Assembly (NCBI RefSeq): GCF_019880245.1
Contig: NZ_CP082286.1
Location: forward strand, 1,196,521-1,260,520
Origin: Halobaculum roseum
GTDB taxonomy: Archaea > Halobacteriota > Halobacteria > Halobacteriales > Haloferacaceae
Reading direction: 5' to 3'
DNA length: 64,000 nucleotides
Part shown: piece after piece, positions 8,621-16,827 of the stretch
Position numbering within the stretch: the first letter of the stretch is position 1
Layout of the letters: each line of letters begins with the position of its first letter
Made by a program: the position numbers and the translations under genes
The notes under the pieces: generated by a model
What the model was told of the DNA's origin: nothing
The model's input: the letters and a program-made list of their open reading frames with translations, nothing else
The model's database searches: none

Positions 8621-8941
8621 TCACTCCGCGAACGCGGCGCCGCAGTACTCGCATCTCGACCCGTCCGCGACGCCGCGGGCGCCGCACTCCGGACAGTTCA
8701 CCCTCGGGGGAGCCGAGCCGTCCGCGTCGCCGTCGGCACCGTCGGTGTCGCCGTTGGCTCCGTCGGCGCCGTCCTCGCGTTCGTCGGCGGTGTAGGCGAC
8801 CGCCAGCCCGAGCGCCGCGACGGCGGCGCCGGTCGCCAGCCACACCGACGGCCCGGCGGCGAGGTAGAACGCGAGGACGCCGGGGAGGACGGCGACGCCG
8901 ATTCCGGCCAGCAGCGAGGCGAGGACCAGGTCATGTCGCAT
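8621..8941 (-). CDS. Membrane protein with C-terminal zinc ribbon
   Basis: Small protein of 106 residues. Two hydrophobic helices (about 6-28 and 32-51) are followed by an acidic DG-rich linker of about 25 residues. A C-terminal zinc ribbon has C83, C86, C97 and C100 (CPECG and CEYCG). An in-frame ATG 12 bases further upstream is possible, but MRHDLVLAS gives the more usual short basic N-terminus. Such architecture is widespread in haloarchaea without known function; the ribbon probably faces the cytoplasm. Confidence 0.65.
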   Translation of the reverse strand: MRHDLVLASLLAGIGVAVLPGVLAFYLAAGPSVWLATGAAVAALGLAVAYTADEREDGADGANGDTDGADGDADGSAPPRVNCPECGARGVADGSRCEYCGAAFAE

Positions 8942-8984
8942 CGGCGGATGCACGCACGGATCGCCACAAAGGCGTTTCGGGGGC

Positions 8985-9027
8985 CGACCGCGACCCCCTC
9001 CGCCGACCGCGACCCCCTCCGCAGACC
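8985..9027. repeat. Short tandem repeat upstream of mutY
   Basis: A 19-base unit beginning GACCGCGACCCC occurs twice in direct succession, followed by a partial third copy, in the gap before mutY. It is probably a slipped-strand duplication; no regulatory role is evident. Confidence 0.5.
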
Positions 9028-9077
9028 GACGCCCGGGACCGTCAGCGCTTTTCGCCCGGCGGTCCCCCGTTCCGGTA

Positions 9078-9992
9078 ATGAGTGCACACCTCCCCGACGA
9101 CCCCGACGCGGCGCGGGAGGCGCTGATCGAGTGGTACGAAGACGATCACCGCGACTTCCCGTGGCGACGCACCGACGACCCCTACCGGATCCTCGTCTCG
9201 GAGGTGATGAGCCAGCAGACGCAGCTCTCGCGGGTCGAGGAGGCGTACGCCGACTTCCTCGACCGGTGGCCCGCGGCCGAGGACCTCGCGGCCGCCGAGC
9301 GCGGCGAGGTGGTCTCCTTCTGGTCGAACCACTCGCTGGGCTACAACAACCGCGCGAAGTACCTCCACGAGGCGGCCACGCAGGTCCGCGACGAGTACGG
9401 CGGGGAGTTCCCGACCGAGCCCGACGAGCTCCAGGAGCTGATGGGCGTCGGGCCCTACACCGCCAACGCGGTCGCGTCGTTCGCCTTCGACAACGGCGAC
9501 GCGGTGGTCGACACGAACGTGAAGCGGGTGCTCCACCGCGCGTTCGGCGTCCCCGACGAGGACGCGGAGTTCGAGGGGGCCGCGTCCGCGCTGATGCCCG
9601 AGGGGGAATCGCGCGTCTGGAACAACGCGATCATGGAGCTGGGCGGCGTCGCCTGCGGACAGTCCCCGCGTTGTGACGAGGCGGGCTGCCCGTGGCGACG
9701 GTGGTGTCGCGCCTACGAGACGGGCGATTTCACCGCGCCGGACGTGCCCGAGCAGCCGAGCTTCGAGGGGAGCCGTCGGCAGTTCCGCGGGAAGGTCGTA
9801 CGCGCGCTCGGGAACCACGACGAGTTGACGCTCGGCGAACTCGGCCCGCGCATCCGGGTCGACTACAGCCCCGAGGGCGACGGCGAGGGGAGCGAGGACT
9901 GGCTCCGCGGGCTCGTCGGCGACCTGGCGGACGACGGCCTCGTCGAGGTGACGGACGGCGAGGACGGAACGACGGTCCGACTGCGGCGATAG
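9078..9992 (+). CDS. mutY: A/G-specific adenine DNA glycosylase
   Basis: Base-excision repair enzyme removing adenine mispaired with 8-oxoguanine or guanine. The 304-residue protein has the helix-hairpin-helix fold with LMGVGPYTANAV (121-132), catalytic aspartate D145 in VVDTNVKRV and catalytic glutamate E42 in SEVMSQQTQ. A [4Fe-4S] cluster site follows with C193, C199, C204 and C210. Cluster spacing is C-x5-C-x4-C-x5-C rather than the usual C-x6-C-x2-C-x5-C. The C-terminus is shorter than in bacterial MutY, and no full MutT-like recognition domain is seen. A TATA-like GCTTTTCGCC sits at about 9047-9056, fitting a leaderless start at 9078. Confidence 0.93.
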   Translation: MSAHLPDDPDAAREALIEWYEDDHRDFPWRRTDDPYRILVSEVMSQQTQLSRVEEAYADFLDRWPAAEDLAAAERGEVVSFWSNHSLGYNNRAKYLHEAATQVRDEYGGEFPTEPDELQELMGVGPYTANAVASFAFDNGDAVVDTNVKRVLHRAFGVPDEDAEFEGAASALMPEGESRVWNNAIMELGGVACGQSPRCDEAGCPWRRWCRAYETGDFTAPDVPEQPSFEGSRRQFRGKVVRALGNHDELTLGELGPRIRVDYSPEGDGEGSEDWLRGLVGDLADDGLVEVTDGEDGTTVRLRR

Positions 9993-10097
9993 CGTGCGTT
10001 CGGAGTCGGCGGACCGCGGGCGACCGGAACGTGCCACCGCATGACCCGGGGTCCGTCGACCGTAATTCGTTTATTCGAGGTGCCCCGCCGGGGTTGT

Positions 10098-10244
10098 ATG
10101 CCCACCTGCCAGAACTGCCAATCGTTCGTCACCGAACGGTACGTGAAAGTGTTCGAACCCGAGGGCGTCACCCAGCCCCGCGCGTGCCCCCACTGCGAGG
10201 ACATGGTGCGCCGCGGGAAGACCGTCCGCGCGAAGAAGAACTGA
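10098..10244 (+). CDS. Small two-CxxC zinc-finger protein, 48 aa
   Basis: A 48-residue protein with C4/C7 (CQNC) and C30/C33 (CPHC), expected to bind one zinc ion. It has a basic C-terminus (RRGKTVRAKKN), which is unusual among acidic halophile proteins and suggests nucleic-acid contact. The ATG at 10098 was preferred over one at 10041 because GTTTATTCG at 10068-10076 is a TATA box 22-30 bases before it. Strongly conserved small zinc fingers like this are widespread in haloarchaea; no function is known to me. Confidence 0.75.
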   Translation: MPTCQNCQSFVTERYVKVFEPEGVTQPRACPHCEDMVRRGKTVRAKKN

Positions 10245-10319
10245 CCGTTCGGGGAGGGAACTCACGTCGCCGGCCGTCCGTCTCGTCGCCGTTCTCCGCC
10301 ACCCGGTCGTTCCGTGTCC

Positions 10320-10661
10320 TTACGCGAGGAGCTCCCGTTCGTTCGGGTCGTACTCCACCACGCCGTGATCGTCCAGCAGCGGCAGGTGAACGTGGTGCAG
10401 CGAGATCACGGCGTGTTCGCGCGTCTCGTCGTCGGCCGGGTCGGCGTCCTCGCGGGCGACGACCGCGGCCGCGAGCGCCTCGAGGGGGATCGGCGCGGGT
10501 CGCGCGGCCGCGATCCCCAGCACGTGTCGCCGCCGCTCGGACGCCAGCACCCGGTGCCGCTCGTCCTCCGGAAGCGCCGCCGTCGACGGGTACCGTCCGA
10601 TCGGCTCGTCGAGACTCTCCGACTGGTCACTCGGGCCGCGGAGCACGTCGTCTGCGGGCAT
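10320..10661 (-). CDS. DUF7344-like winged-helix protein
   Basis: A 113-residue acidic protein. Its core (about 33-105) resembles the haloarchaeal winged-helix domain I recall as DUF7344: a helix with RRRHVLGIAAAR, a second helix around LEALAAAVVARED, then REHAVISLHHVHLPLLDDHGV ending in a basic-acidic strand. Such proteins are thought to be transcription regulators, but targets are unknown. It is transcribed divergently from the large PAS/GAF regulator at 10846, separated by about 185 bases, so a regulatory link is possible but unproven. Confidence 0.7.
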   Translation of the reverse strand: MPADDVLRGPSDQSESLDEPIGRYPSTAALPEDERHRVLASERRRHVLGIAAARPAPIPLEALAAAVVAREDADPADDETREHAVISLHHVHLPLLDDHGVVEYDPNERELLA

Positions 10662-10845
10662 AGTCCGAGGGAGGGTCCCCCGGAGCGTAAGCGCCCGGGC
10701 AACACACGTCGGTCGTGAGCGGGCGGCAACCGGCCCGATAGTGTCCGTTTCGTACTCACGAGACGACGAGTACCCACGATTGGTTACCAGTTCACCGACC
10801 AGCGTGTTCCGCCGGCGGAACCTTGAGAGCCCTTCGGATCGAGGG

Positions 10846-13215
10846 ATGTGCGATATGGGACCGCAGCCGCTCTCGGAGGTCCAGCGCGAGACGTTGGCGT
10901 CGTTCCCGGGACGGGGGCACCCGTTGACGGCGAGCGAGGTCGCGAACCGAACCGGCGTCGGGCGACGGGCGGCGTACGACCGGCTCCGCCGCCTCGCCGA
11001 GGCCGGTCACCTCGAGACCAAGAAGGTCGGATCCGGCGGCCGGGTCTGGTGGCGTCCGCCGGCGCCCGAGGGGCCACGCTCGGACGCCGACAGGGCGGCC
11101 GAGCGGTCGGGGACGATCGAGAGTATCGAGTCGGACCGCGGGGCGACGCGCCACCAGTACCGGACGCTCGTCGAGCAGTTCCCGAACGGCGTGCTCGCGC
11201 TCGTCGACCGCGACATGCGCTACACGACCTTCGGCGGGACGCTCGAGGGCGAGACGGACGTGACGCCCGACGCGCTCGTCGGCGAGCCGCTCCGGGAGGC
11301 GCTGCCGGACGAGGTCGCCGACGCGGTGGTCCCGGGGTACGAGCGGGCGCTCGACGGCGAGGCGTCCGAATACGAGGCCGCGATCGACGACCACGTGTAC
11401 CGCTTTCACTTCTACCCCGTCCGCGACGACGACGGCGAGGTGTTCGAGGCGCTGGGGATGTCCCAGGCGGTGACCGAGCGCGTCGAGTACCAGCGGGAGC
11501 TCGAGGAGCGGGTCCGCCAGCAGGAGGCCGTCGCCGCCCTCGGCCGGCACGCGCTCGAGGCCGACGACCTCGACGACCTGTTCGCGACGGCCGCGCGCGT
11601 CGTCGCGGAGACCCTCGACAACGACTACTGCACGGTGCTGGATCTGGACGACGAGTCCGGGGAACTGCGCGTGCGACAGGGAGTCGGCTGGGACGACGGC
11701 GTCGTGGGGTCGGCGACGGTGTCGGCCCTCGAGGACGGCTCCCAGGCGGCGTACACGCTGTGCACCTCGGAGCCGGTCGTCGTGGAGGACTTCCGCGAGG
11801 AGAGCCGCTTCGACGCCCCCGAACTGCTCACGTCCCACGGCGTTCGCAGCGGGATCTCCACGGTGATCGGACCGCCGGAGTCGCCGTGGGGGATCCTCGG
11901 AACCCACGACACCGAGCCGGCGACCCGATCGGACCACGACGCCGCGTTCGTTCGGGCTGTCGCGAACGTGCTCGCGTCGTCGATCGACCGGGCGCGCCAC
12001 GAGCGGGAACTCGACCGGCAACGCGATCAGCTCGTCGCGCTCGACAGCGTCAGCCGGGTCGTCCGCGACATCACCGAGGCGGTGATCGACCGATCGACGC
12101 GCGCGGAGATCGAGACCGCCGTCTGCGAACGCCTCGCCGCCTCCGAGTCGTATCTGTTCGCGTGGATCGGCGACGCCGACGCCGCGAGCCGGGAGATACT
12201 CCCACGAGCGGAGGCCGGCGTCGAGGGGTATCTCGACGGGACCTGGGTCTCGATCGACCCCGACGACGAGCACGGGCAGGGGCCGACCGGTCGGGCGTAT
12301 CGTACGCGGACGATCCAGACGACCGACCACGCCGCCGCCGACCCGCGCCAGGAGCCGTGGGCGGACCAGGTCGAGACCTACGGCTACCGCTCGTCGGCGG
12401 CGATCCCGATCGTTCACGGCGGAACCGTCTACGGGGTGTTGAACGTGTACACCGAGCGTCGCGAGGCGTTCGTCGGGCGCGAACGGGAGGTGATCGGGAA
12501 ACTGGGCCAGGTGGTCGGCCACGCGATCGCGGCCGTCGAGCGCAAACGGGCGCTGTTGGGCGACGAGGTCGTCGAGCTGTCGTTCCTCGTCGAGGACGTG
12601 TTCGCCCCGACCGGGATCGACGCCGCTCCCGACCCGTTCCGGTTCGACGACGCGGTCCCGCTGGGGGACGACGAGTTCGTCGTCTTCGGCCGGACGACGG
12701 CCGCGGGCGTCGAGACGCTGGAGACGCTCGTCGACTCGCATTCGCTGTATCAGGACCTCCGTGTCCGCTCCGCCGACGACGGTCTGCGGTTCGAACTCTC
12801 CGTCGCCGACCTGCCGGTGCTGTCTGCGATCGCGTCCCACGGCGGGTCGATCGAGGACGCCGTCATCGAGGACGGGGACTACCGGCTGACGGTCCGGCTC
12901 TCCCCGAGCACGGACGCGCGCAGGGTGATCGACGCCATGCGCGAGACGTACCCCGATGTCAGGTTGGTGAAGCGACGGCAGATGACCCGGGCGGGGACAG
13001 ACGGATCGGCCACCGCGGTTGCGCCGATCGACTCCCTCAGCGACCGTCAGCGGGCGGCGCTGTCGGCGGCATACCACGCCGGCTACTTCGAGTGGCCCCG
13101 CGACGCGACCGCAGAGGAGGTGGCTTCCTCGCTCGACATCGCGCGGTCGACGCTTCACCGACATCTCCGGACGTGCCAGCGCACGGTGTTCGCGGCGGCG
13201 TTCGAGGGCGGGTGA
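10846..13215 (+). CDS. PAS/GAF sensor with N-terminal HTH and C-terminal Bat-type HTH
   Basis: Cytoplasmic sensor-regulator of 789 residues. A winged-helix segment (about 8-70) comes first, ending GGRVWWRPP. A PAS domain follows (about 105-225), then two GAF domains (about 245-395 and 425-560), and the GAF/HTH-associated domain of bacterio-opsin activators (about 570-715). The C-terminal HTH_10 (about 730-785) contains LSDRQRAALSAAYHAGYF and ARSTLHRHLR. These proteins act as one-component transcription regulators in haloarchaea. A DNA-binding domain at each end is less common than the C-terminal HTH alone. There is no obvious ligand clue. The ATG at 10846 was chosen over 10741 because the upstream extension is not conserved-looking; the ATG at 10855 is an alternative. 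Confidence 0.88.
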   Translation: MCDMGPQPLSEVQRETLASFPGRGHPLTASEVANRTGVGRRAAYDRLRRLAEAGHLETKKVGSGGRVWWRPPAPEGPRSDADRAAERSGTIESIESDRGATRHQYRTLVEQFPNGVLALVDRDMRYTTFGGTLEGETDVTPDALVGEPLREALPDEVADAVVPGYERALDGEASEYEAAIDDHVYRFHFYPVRDDDGEVFEALGMSQAVTERVEYQRELEERVRQQEAVAALGRHALEADDLDDLFATAARVVAETLDNDYCTVLDLDDESGELRVRQGVGWDDGVVGSATVSALEDGSQAAYTLCTSEPVVVEDFREESRFDAPELLTSHGVRSGISTVIGPPESPWGILGTHDTEPATRSDHDAAFVRAVANVLASSIDRARHERELDRQRDQLVALDSVSRVVRDITEAVIDRSTRAEIETAVCERLAASESYLFAWIGDADAASREILPRAEAGVEGYLDGTWVSIDPDDEHGQGPTGRAYRTRTIQTTDHAAADPRQEPWADQVETYGYRSSAAIPIVHGGTVYGVLNVYTERREAFVGREREVIGKLGQVVGHAIAAVERKRALLGDEVVELSFLVEDVFAPTGIDAAPDPFRFDDAVPLGDDEFVVFGRTTAAGVETLETLVDSHSLYQDLRVRSADDGLRFELSVADLPVLSAIASHGGSIEDAVIEDGDYRLTVRLSPSTDARRVIDAMRETYPDVRLVKRRQMTRAGTDGSATAVAPIDSLSDRQRAALSAAYHAGYFEWPRDATAEEVASSLDIARSTLHRHLRTCQRTVFAAAFEGG

Positions 13216-13294
13216 GCGGCACGCCGCCGCGCGGACAGTCGAGCACCGGCGAGCAGCGGGCCCGCCGAGAACTCCGAGAGCGCGGCGGCCTCCG

Positions 13295-14257
13295 TTACGG
13301 CTCGATCACCAGCTTCCCGAGGAAGCTGTCCTCCAGCACGGCGCGCTGGGCCTCCGCGGCGCCCTCCAGGTCGTAGCTGTGGGCGACCCGAATCGCGATG
13401 TCATCGCCCCACAGCGACGCCACGTCCGCGAGCGCGTCCGCGAGGCTCGGCGTGTTGAACATCGACATGAGCTGGAGGTTCAGGTCCTTGCCGCGGGCGG
13501 CCGACGACTGGGGGAACCCGATCGCGGGGTCGTTCTCGCCGATGCCGACGACCCGGCACCCCTGGGCGGCGACCTCGGCGTCGAAGCCGAGATACTGGTC
13601 GAGCCGGTGGTCTAAGATCACGTCGACGCCGTCGCCGTCGGCGGCGTCGACGACCGCCTCCGCGAGGTCGTCGCGGTTGTAGTCGAGCACCGCGTCGGCG
13701 CCGAGCGCCGCCACGTCGTCGTGGTACCCCTCCGCGGCGGTGGCGGTCACGTGCGCGCCGGTCGCGGCGGCGACCTGCACGGCGGCGTGGCCGACGCCGC
13801 CGGAGCCGCCGTGGATCAGGACCGTCTCGGCCGGACGCAGGTTCGCGTGCTGGACGAGCGCCCGCCACGCCGTGACGGCGGCGACGCCCGCGCCGCCGGC
13901 GGCGACGAGGTCGGCGCCGTCGGGCAACACCGCGATCCGGTCGTCCGGGACGGCGACGAACTCGGCGTAGCCGCCGGGCATCGCCCCCGACAGGCCGGTC
14001 GCGAACACGTTGTCGCCCTCCTCGATCCCCTCGACCGCCTCGCCGACCTCGACGGCCGTTCCGGCGGCGTCGACGCCGGGGATCGCGGGCAGGCCGTACG
14101 GCTCGTAGGAGCCCTCGCGGAAGTAGGTGTCGACCGGATTGACCCCCGCCGCTGCGACCTCGACGAGCACCTCGTCGGGGGCCGGATCCGGCCGGTCGAC
14201 CTCGTCCACCTGGAGCACCGATTCGTCGCCGTGTTCGTGGTATCGGACCGCGCGCAT
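13295..14257 (-). CDS. NAD(P)H:quinone oxidoreductase-like MDR protein
   Basis: Medium-chain dehydrogenase/reductase of 320 residues, zeta-crystallin/quinone reductase type. The N-terminal GroES-like domain carries GVNPVDTYFREG and GLPAIPGVDAAG, and lacks the catalytic-zinc cysteine-histidine set. The Rossmann domain has the nucleotide-binding HGGSGGVGHAAVQVA and GADAVLDY. Likely reaction: NAD(P)H-dependent reduction of quinones or enals. It converges with the PAS/GAF regulator, and its upstream side is shared with a small membrane protein gene. The substrate cannot be predicted. Confidence 0.88.
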   Translation of the reverse strand: MRAVRYHEHGDESVLQVDEVDRPDPAPDEVLVEVAAAGVNPVDTYFREGSYEPYGLPAIPGVDAAGTAVEVGEAVEGIEEGDNVFATGLSGAMPGGYAEFVAVPDDRIAVLPDGADLVAAGGAGVAAVTAWRALVQHANLRPAETVLIHGGSGGVGHAAVQVAAATGAHVTATAAEGYHDDVAALGADAVLDYNRDDLAEAVVDAADGDGVDVILDHRLDQYLGFDAEVAAQGCRVVGIGENDPAIGFPQSSAARGKDLNLQLMSMFNTPSLADALADVASLWGDDIAIRVAHSYDLEGAAEAQRAVLEDSFLGKLVIEP

Positions 14258-14384
14258 GGTCGGTACTCCCCCCGAGGTGACTTAACTCCGGGCGGCGGCG
14301 GAACCGCGCTCACCGCGGCGACGGAGGCGACGCGGCCGCCGGCGACCGGTGGAGTGAAACCGTCCGCCGCGGTAGCCGTCGGAT

Positions 14385-14669
14385 ATGTCCCTCCGGCGCC
14401 TCGGCGCGACGACGTTCGCGGTCGGGCTGTTCGCGTGTCTCGTCTCGGCGGTGGCGTTCGGGGTCGCGTGGGGCGGCACCGAGGTGTTCTGTCCGGGGCC
14501 GCGGCGCCTGGCGGAGTACGCGCTCGTCGCGGTCGAGGGGATGCCGCCGACGGTGCGGTACACCGACGGCTGTAACGAGTTCGCGCTCAGTCCGCTCGTG
14601 CAGTGGTCCGGCCTCGCGGCGGCCGTCGGACTCGTGCTCGCCGCGGTCGGCCAGGCGACCGCCGGGTGA
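14385..14669 (+). CDS. Small two-helix membrane protein
   Basis: A 94-residue protein with one hydrophobic helix near the N-terminus (about 8-28) and another at the C-terminus (about 72-92). Between them lies an outer loop with two cysteines (EVFCPGP and DGCNEF) that could form a disulfide. The function is not recognised. It stands alone between a divergent oxidoreductase and the sucCD operon. Confidence 0.65.
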   Translation: MSLRRLGATTFAVGLFACLVSAVAFGVAWGGTEVFCPGPRRLAEYALVAVEGMPPTVRYTDGCNEFALSPLVQWSGLAAAVGLVLAAVGQATAG

Positions 14670-14757
14670 GCCGACGGTCGCTGAACCGGGCGGGCCGGCC
14701 CCGGACACCGCCGCGAGGACGGACACGGGCGTCGCCGCGAGTGCGACCGGAATCGGC

Positions 14758-14766
14758 GGGATTTAA
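14758..14766 (+). promoter_or_regulatory. TATA box of sucCD
   Basis: GGATTTAAC lies 28-36 bases before the sucC ATG, consistent with a leaderless operon transcript. Confidence 0.55.
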
Positions 14767-14793
14767 CCCCCCGAGTGGCTGCTATCCACACGC

Positions 14794-15939
14794 ATGAGAC
14801 TTCACGAGTATCAGGCGAAGCAGGTCTTCGCCGACGCCGGGATCCCGACCCCGGACTCGCGGCTCGCGTCCACCGTCGAGGAGGTCATGGACGCGGTCGA
14901 CGAGATCGGCTACCCGGCGGCCATCAAGGCGCAGGTCCACGTCGGCGGACGTGGGAAGGCTGGGGGCATCGAGATCGCCACGAGCGCCGAGGAGGCGCGC
15001 GAGGCCGCCGAGTCCATCCTGGGGATGGACCTCAAGGGCTACACCGTCGACACGGTCCTCGTCGAGGCCGGCGTCGACTTCGAGAACGAGCTGTACGTGG
15101 GCATCACGATGGACCGCGGCGAGGGCGAGCCCGTCGCGATGGTCTCCACCGAGGGCGGCGTCGACATCGAGTCGGTCGCCGAGGAGACGCCAGAGAAGAT
15201 CGCCCGCGAGCACATCGACCCCGCCTTCGGCCTGCACTCCTATCAGGCCCGGAAGGTCGTCTTCGAGGCCGGCATCCCGCGCGACGTGGCGATGGACGTG
15301 GCCTCGATCCTCTCGACGCTGTACGACCTGTACGAGTCGAAGGACGCCTCCGAGATCGAGATCAACCCCGTCATGATCACCTCGGACCGGGAGGTCGTCG
15401 CCGCGGACGCGGTGATGAACATCGACGAGGACGCGCTGTTCCGCCAGCCCGACCTCGCCGAGATGGAGGACGAGGCCGCCGGCGACGAGCTGGAGGCGAA
15501 GGCCAACGAGTACGGCTTCGACTACGTCCGCCTGTCGGGCAACGTCGGCATCATCGGCAACGGCGCCGGGCTCGTGATGACGACGCTCGACCTCGTGGAC
15601 TACTACGGCGGCGCGCCCGCCAACTTCCTCGACATCGGCGGCGGCGCCAAGGCCGAGCGCGTCACGCAGGCGCTGGACATGGTGTTCTCCGACGAGAACG
15701 TCGACTCGGTCGTCTTCAACATCTTCGGCGGGATCACCCGCGGCGACGAGGTCGCCAAGGGGATCAACGAGGCGCTCGAAGGGTTCGACGAGATCCCCAA
15801 GCCGGTGGTCGTCCGCCTGGCGGGGACGAACGCCGAAGAGGGGATGGAGATCCTCAACGAGGACCTCGTGCAGGTCGAGGGAACGCTCGAGGACGCGGTT
15901 CAGCGTGCGGTCAAGAACGCGGAGGAGGTGACCCAATGA
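14794..15939 (+). CDS. sucC: Succinyl-CoA synthetase beta subunit
   Basis: ATP-grasp subunit of succinate-CoA ligase, the TCA-cycle step giving substrate-level ATP. The length of 381 residues is typical. Visible features are the start [20 protein letters not shown], the nucleotide-binding [11 protein letters not shown], the metal-binding EINPVMI region, and the C-terminal flavodoxin-like domain with [16 protein letters not shown]. The stop overlaps the sucD start by four bases (ATGA), so the two are translationally coupled. Promoter: the TATA box about 30 bases upstream. Confidence 0.97.
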   Translation: MRLHEYQAKQVFADAGIPTPDSRLASTVEEVMDAVDEIGYPAAIKAQVHVGGRGKAGGIEIATSAEEAREAAESILGMDLKGYTVDTVLVEAGVDFENELYVGITMDRGEGEPVAMVSTEGGVDIESVAEETPEKIAREHIDPAFGLHSYQARKVVFEAGIPRDVAMDVASILSTLYDLYESKDASEIEINPVMITSDREVVAADAVMNIDEDALFRQPDLAEMEDEAAGDELEAKANEYGFDYVRLSGNVGIIGNGAGLVMTTLDLVDYYGGAPANFLDIGGGAKAERVTQALDMVFSDENVDSVVFNIFGGITRGDEVAKGINEALEGFDEIPKPVVVRLAGTNAEEGMEILNEDLVQVEGTLEDAVQRAVKNAEEVTQ

Positions 15940-16805
15940 GTATCTTCGTCGACGACGACACTCGCGTCGTGGTGCAGGGCATCACGGGCGGGGAAGGGAA
16001 GTTCCACACCGAACAGATGCTGGAGTACGGCACGAACGTCGTCGCGGGCGCGGTGCCCGGCAAGGGCGGCCAGGAGGTCGCCGGCGTCCCCGTCTACGAC
16101 ACCGTCGACGAGGCCGTCGACGCCGAGGACGCCGACGCCTCCGTCGTGTTCGTCCCGCCGGCGTTCGCCGGCGACGCCGTCTTCGAGGCGCTCGACACCG
16201 ACCTCGACCTCGTCGTCGCCATCACGGAGGGCATCCCGACCCAGGACATGGCGAAGGTGAACAAGCGCCTCTCGGAGGTCGACACGCGCCTGCTCGGCCC
16301 CAACTGCCCCGGGATCATCACCCCCGGCGAGGCGAAGCTGGGCATCCTCCCGGGCAACATCTTCGAGTCCGGCGACGTGGGGCTCGTCTCCCGCTCGGGC
16401 ACCCTCACCTACCAGGTCGTCTCGAACCTGACCGAGCGCGGCATCGGCCAGACCACCGCCATCGGCATCGGCGGCGACCCGATCATCGGCACCTCCTTCG
16501 TCGACGCCCTCGAAGCCTTCGAGGCCGACCCCGACACGAAGGCGGTCGTGATGTGCGGCGAGATCGGCGGCGAGGACGAGGAGCAGGCCGCCCGCTACAT
16601 CGCCGAGAACATGGACACGCCCGTCGCCGGCTTCATCGCCGGCCGCACCGCCCCGCCGGGCAAGCGCATGGGCCACGCCGGCGCCATCGTCTCCGGCTCG
16701 GGCACCGGCACCGCCGAGTCGAAGATCGGCGCGCTCAACGACGCGGGCGTCCCCGTCGGCGACACGCCCAACGAGGTCGCCGACCACATCGAGGACTTCC
16801 TCTAG
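15936..16805 (+). CDS. sucD: Succinyl-CoA synthetase alpha subunit
   Basis: CoA-binding and phosphohistidine subunit, 289 residues, partner of SucC. The N-terminal CoA domain has [18 protein letters not shown] and GAVPGKGG. The catalytic histidine is in the [17 protein letters not shown] loop, and [17 protein letters not shown] lies in the middle. The ATG at 15936 overlaps the sucC stop. A T-run follows the stop within 20 bases and probably terminates the operon. Confidence 0.97.
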   Translation: MSIFVDDDTRVVVQGITGGEGKFHTEQMLEYGTNVVAGAVPGKGGQEVAGVPVYDTVDEAVDAEDADASVVFVPPAFAGDAVFEALDTDLDLVVAITEGIPTQDMAKVNKRLSEVDTRLLGPNCPGIITPGEAKLGILPGNIFESGDVGLVSRSGTLTYQVVSNLTERGIGQTTAIGIGGDPIIGTSFVDALEAFEADPDTKAVVMCGEIGGEDEEQAARYIAENMDTPVAGFIAGRTAPPGKRMGHAGAIVSGSGTGTAESKIGALNDAGVPVGDTPNEVADHIEDFL

Positions 16806-16820
16806 ACGCTTCGTTCCCCC

Positions 16821-16827
16821 GTTTTTC
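16821..16827 (+). terminator. T-run after sucD
   Basis: GTTTTTC follows a C-rich stretch 16-22 bases past the sucD stop. It matches the short oligo-T terminators of archaea and touches the 3' end of the converging PLP-enzyme gene. Confidence 0.4.
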
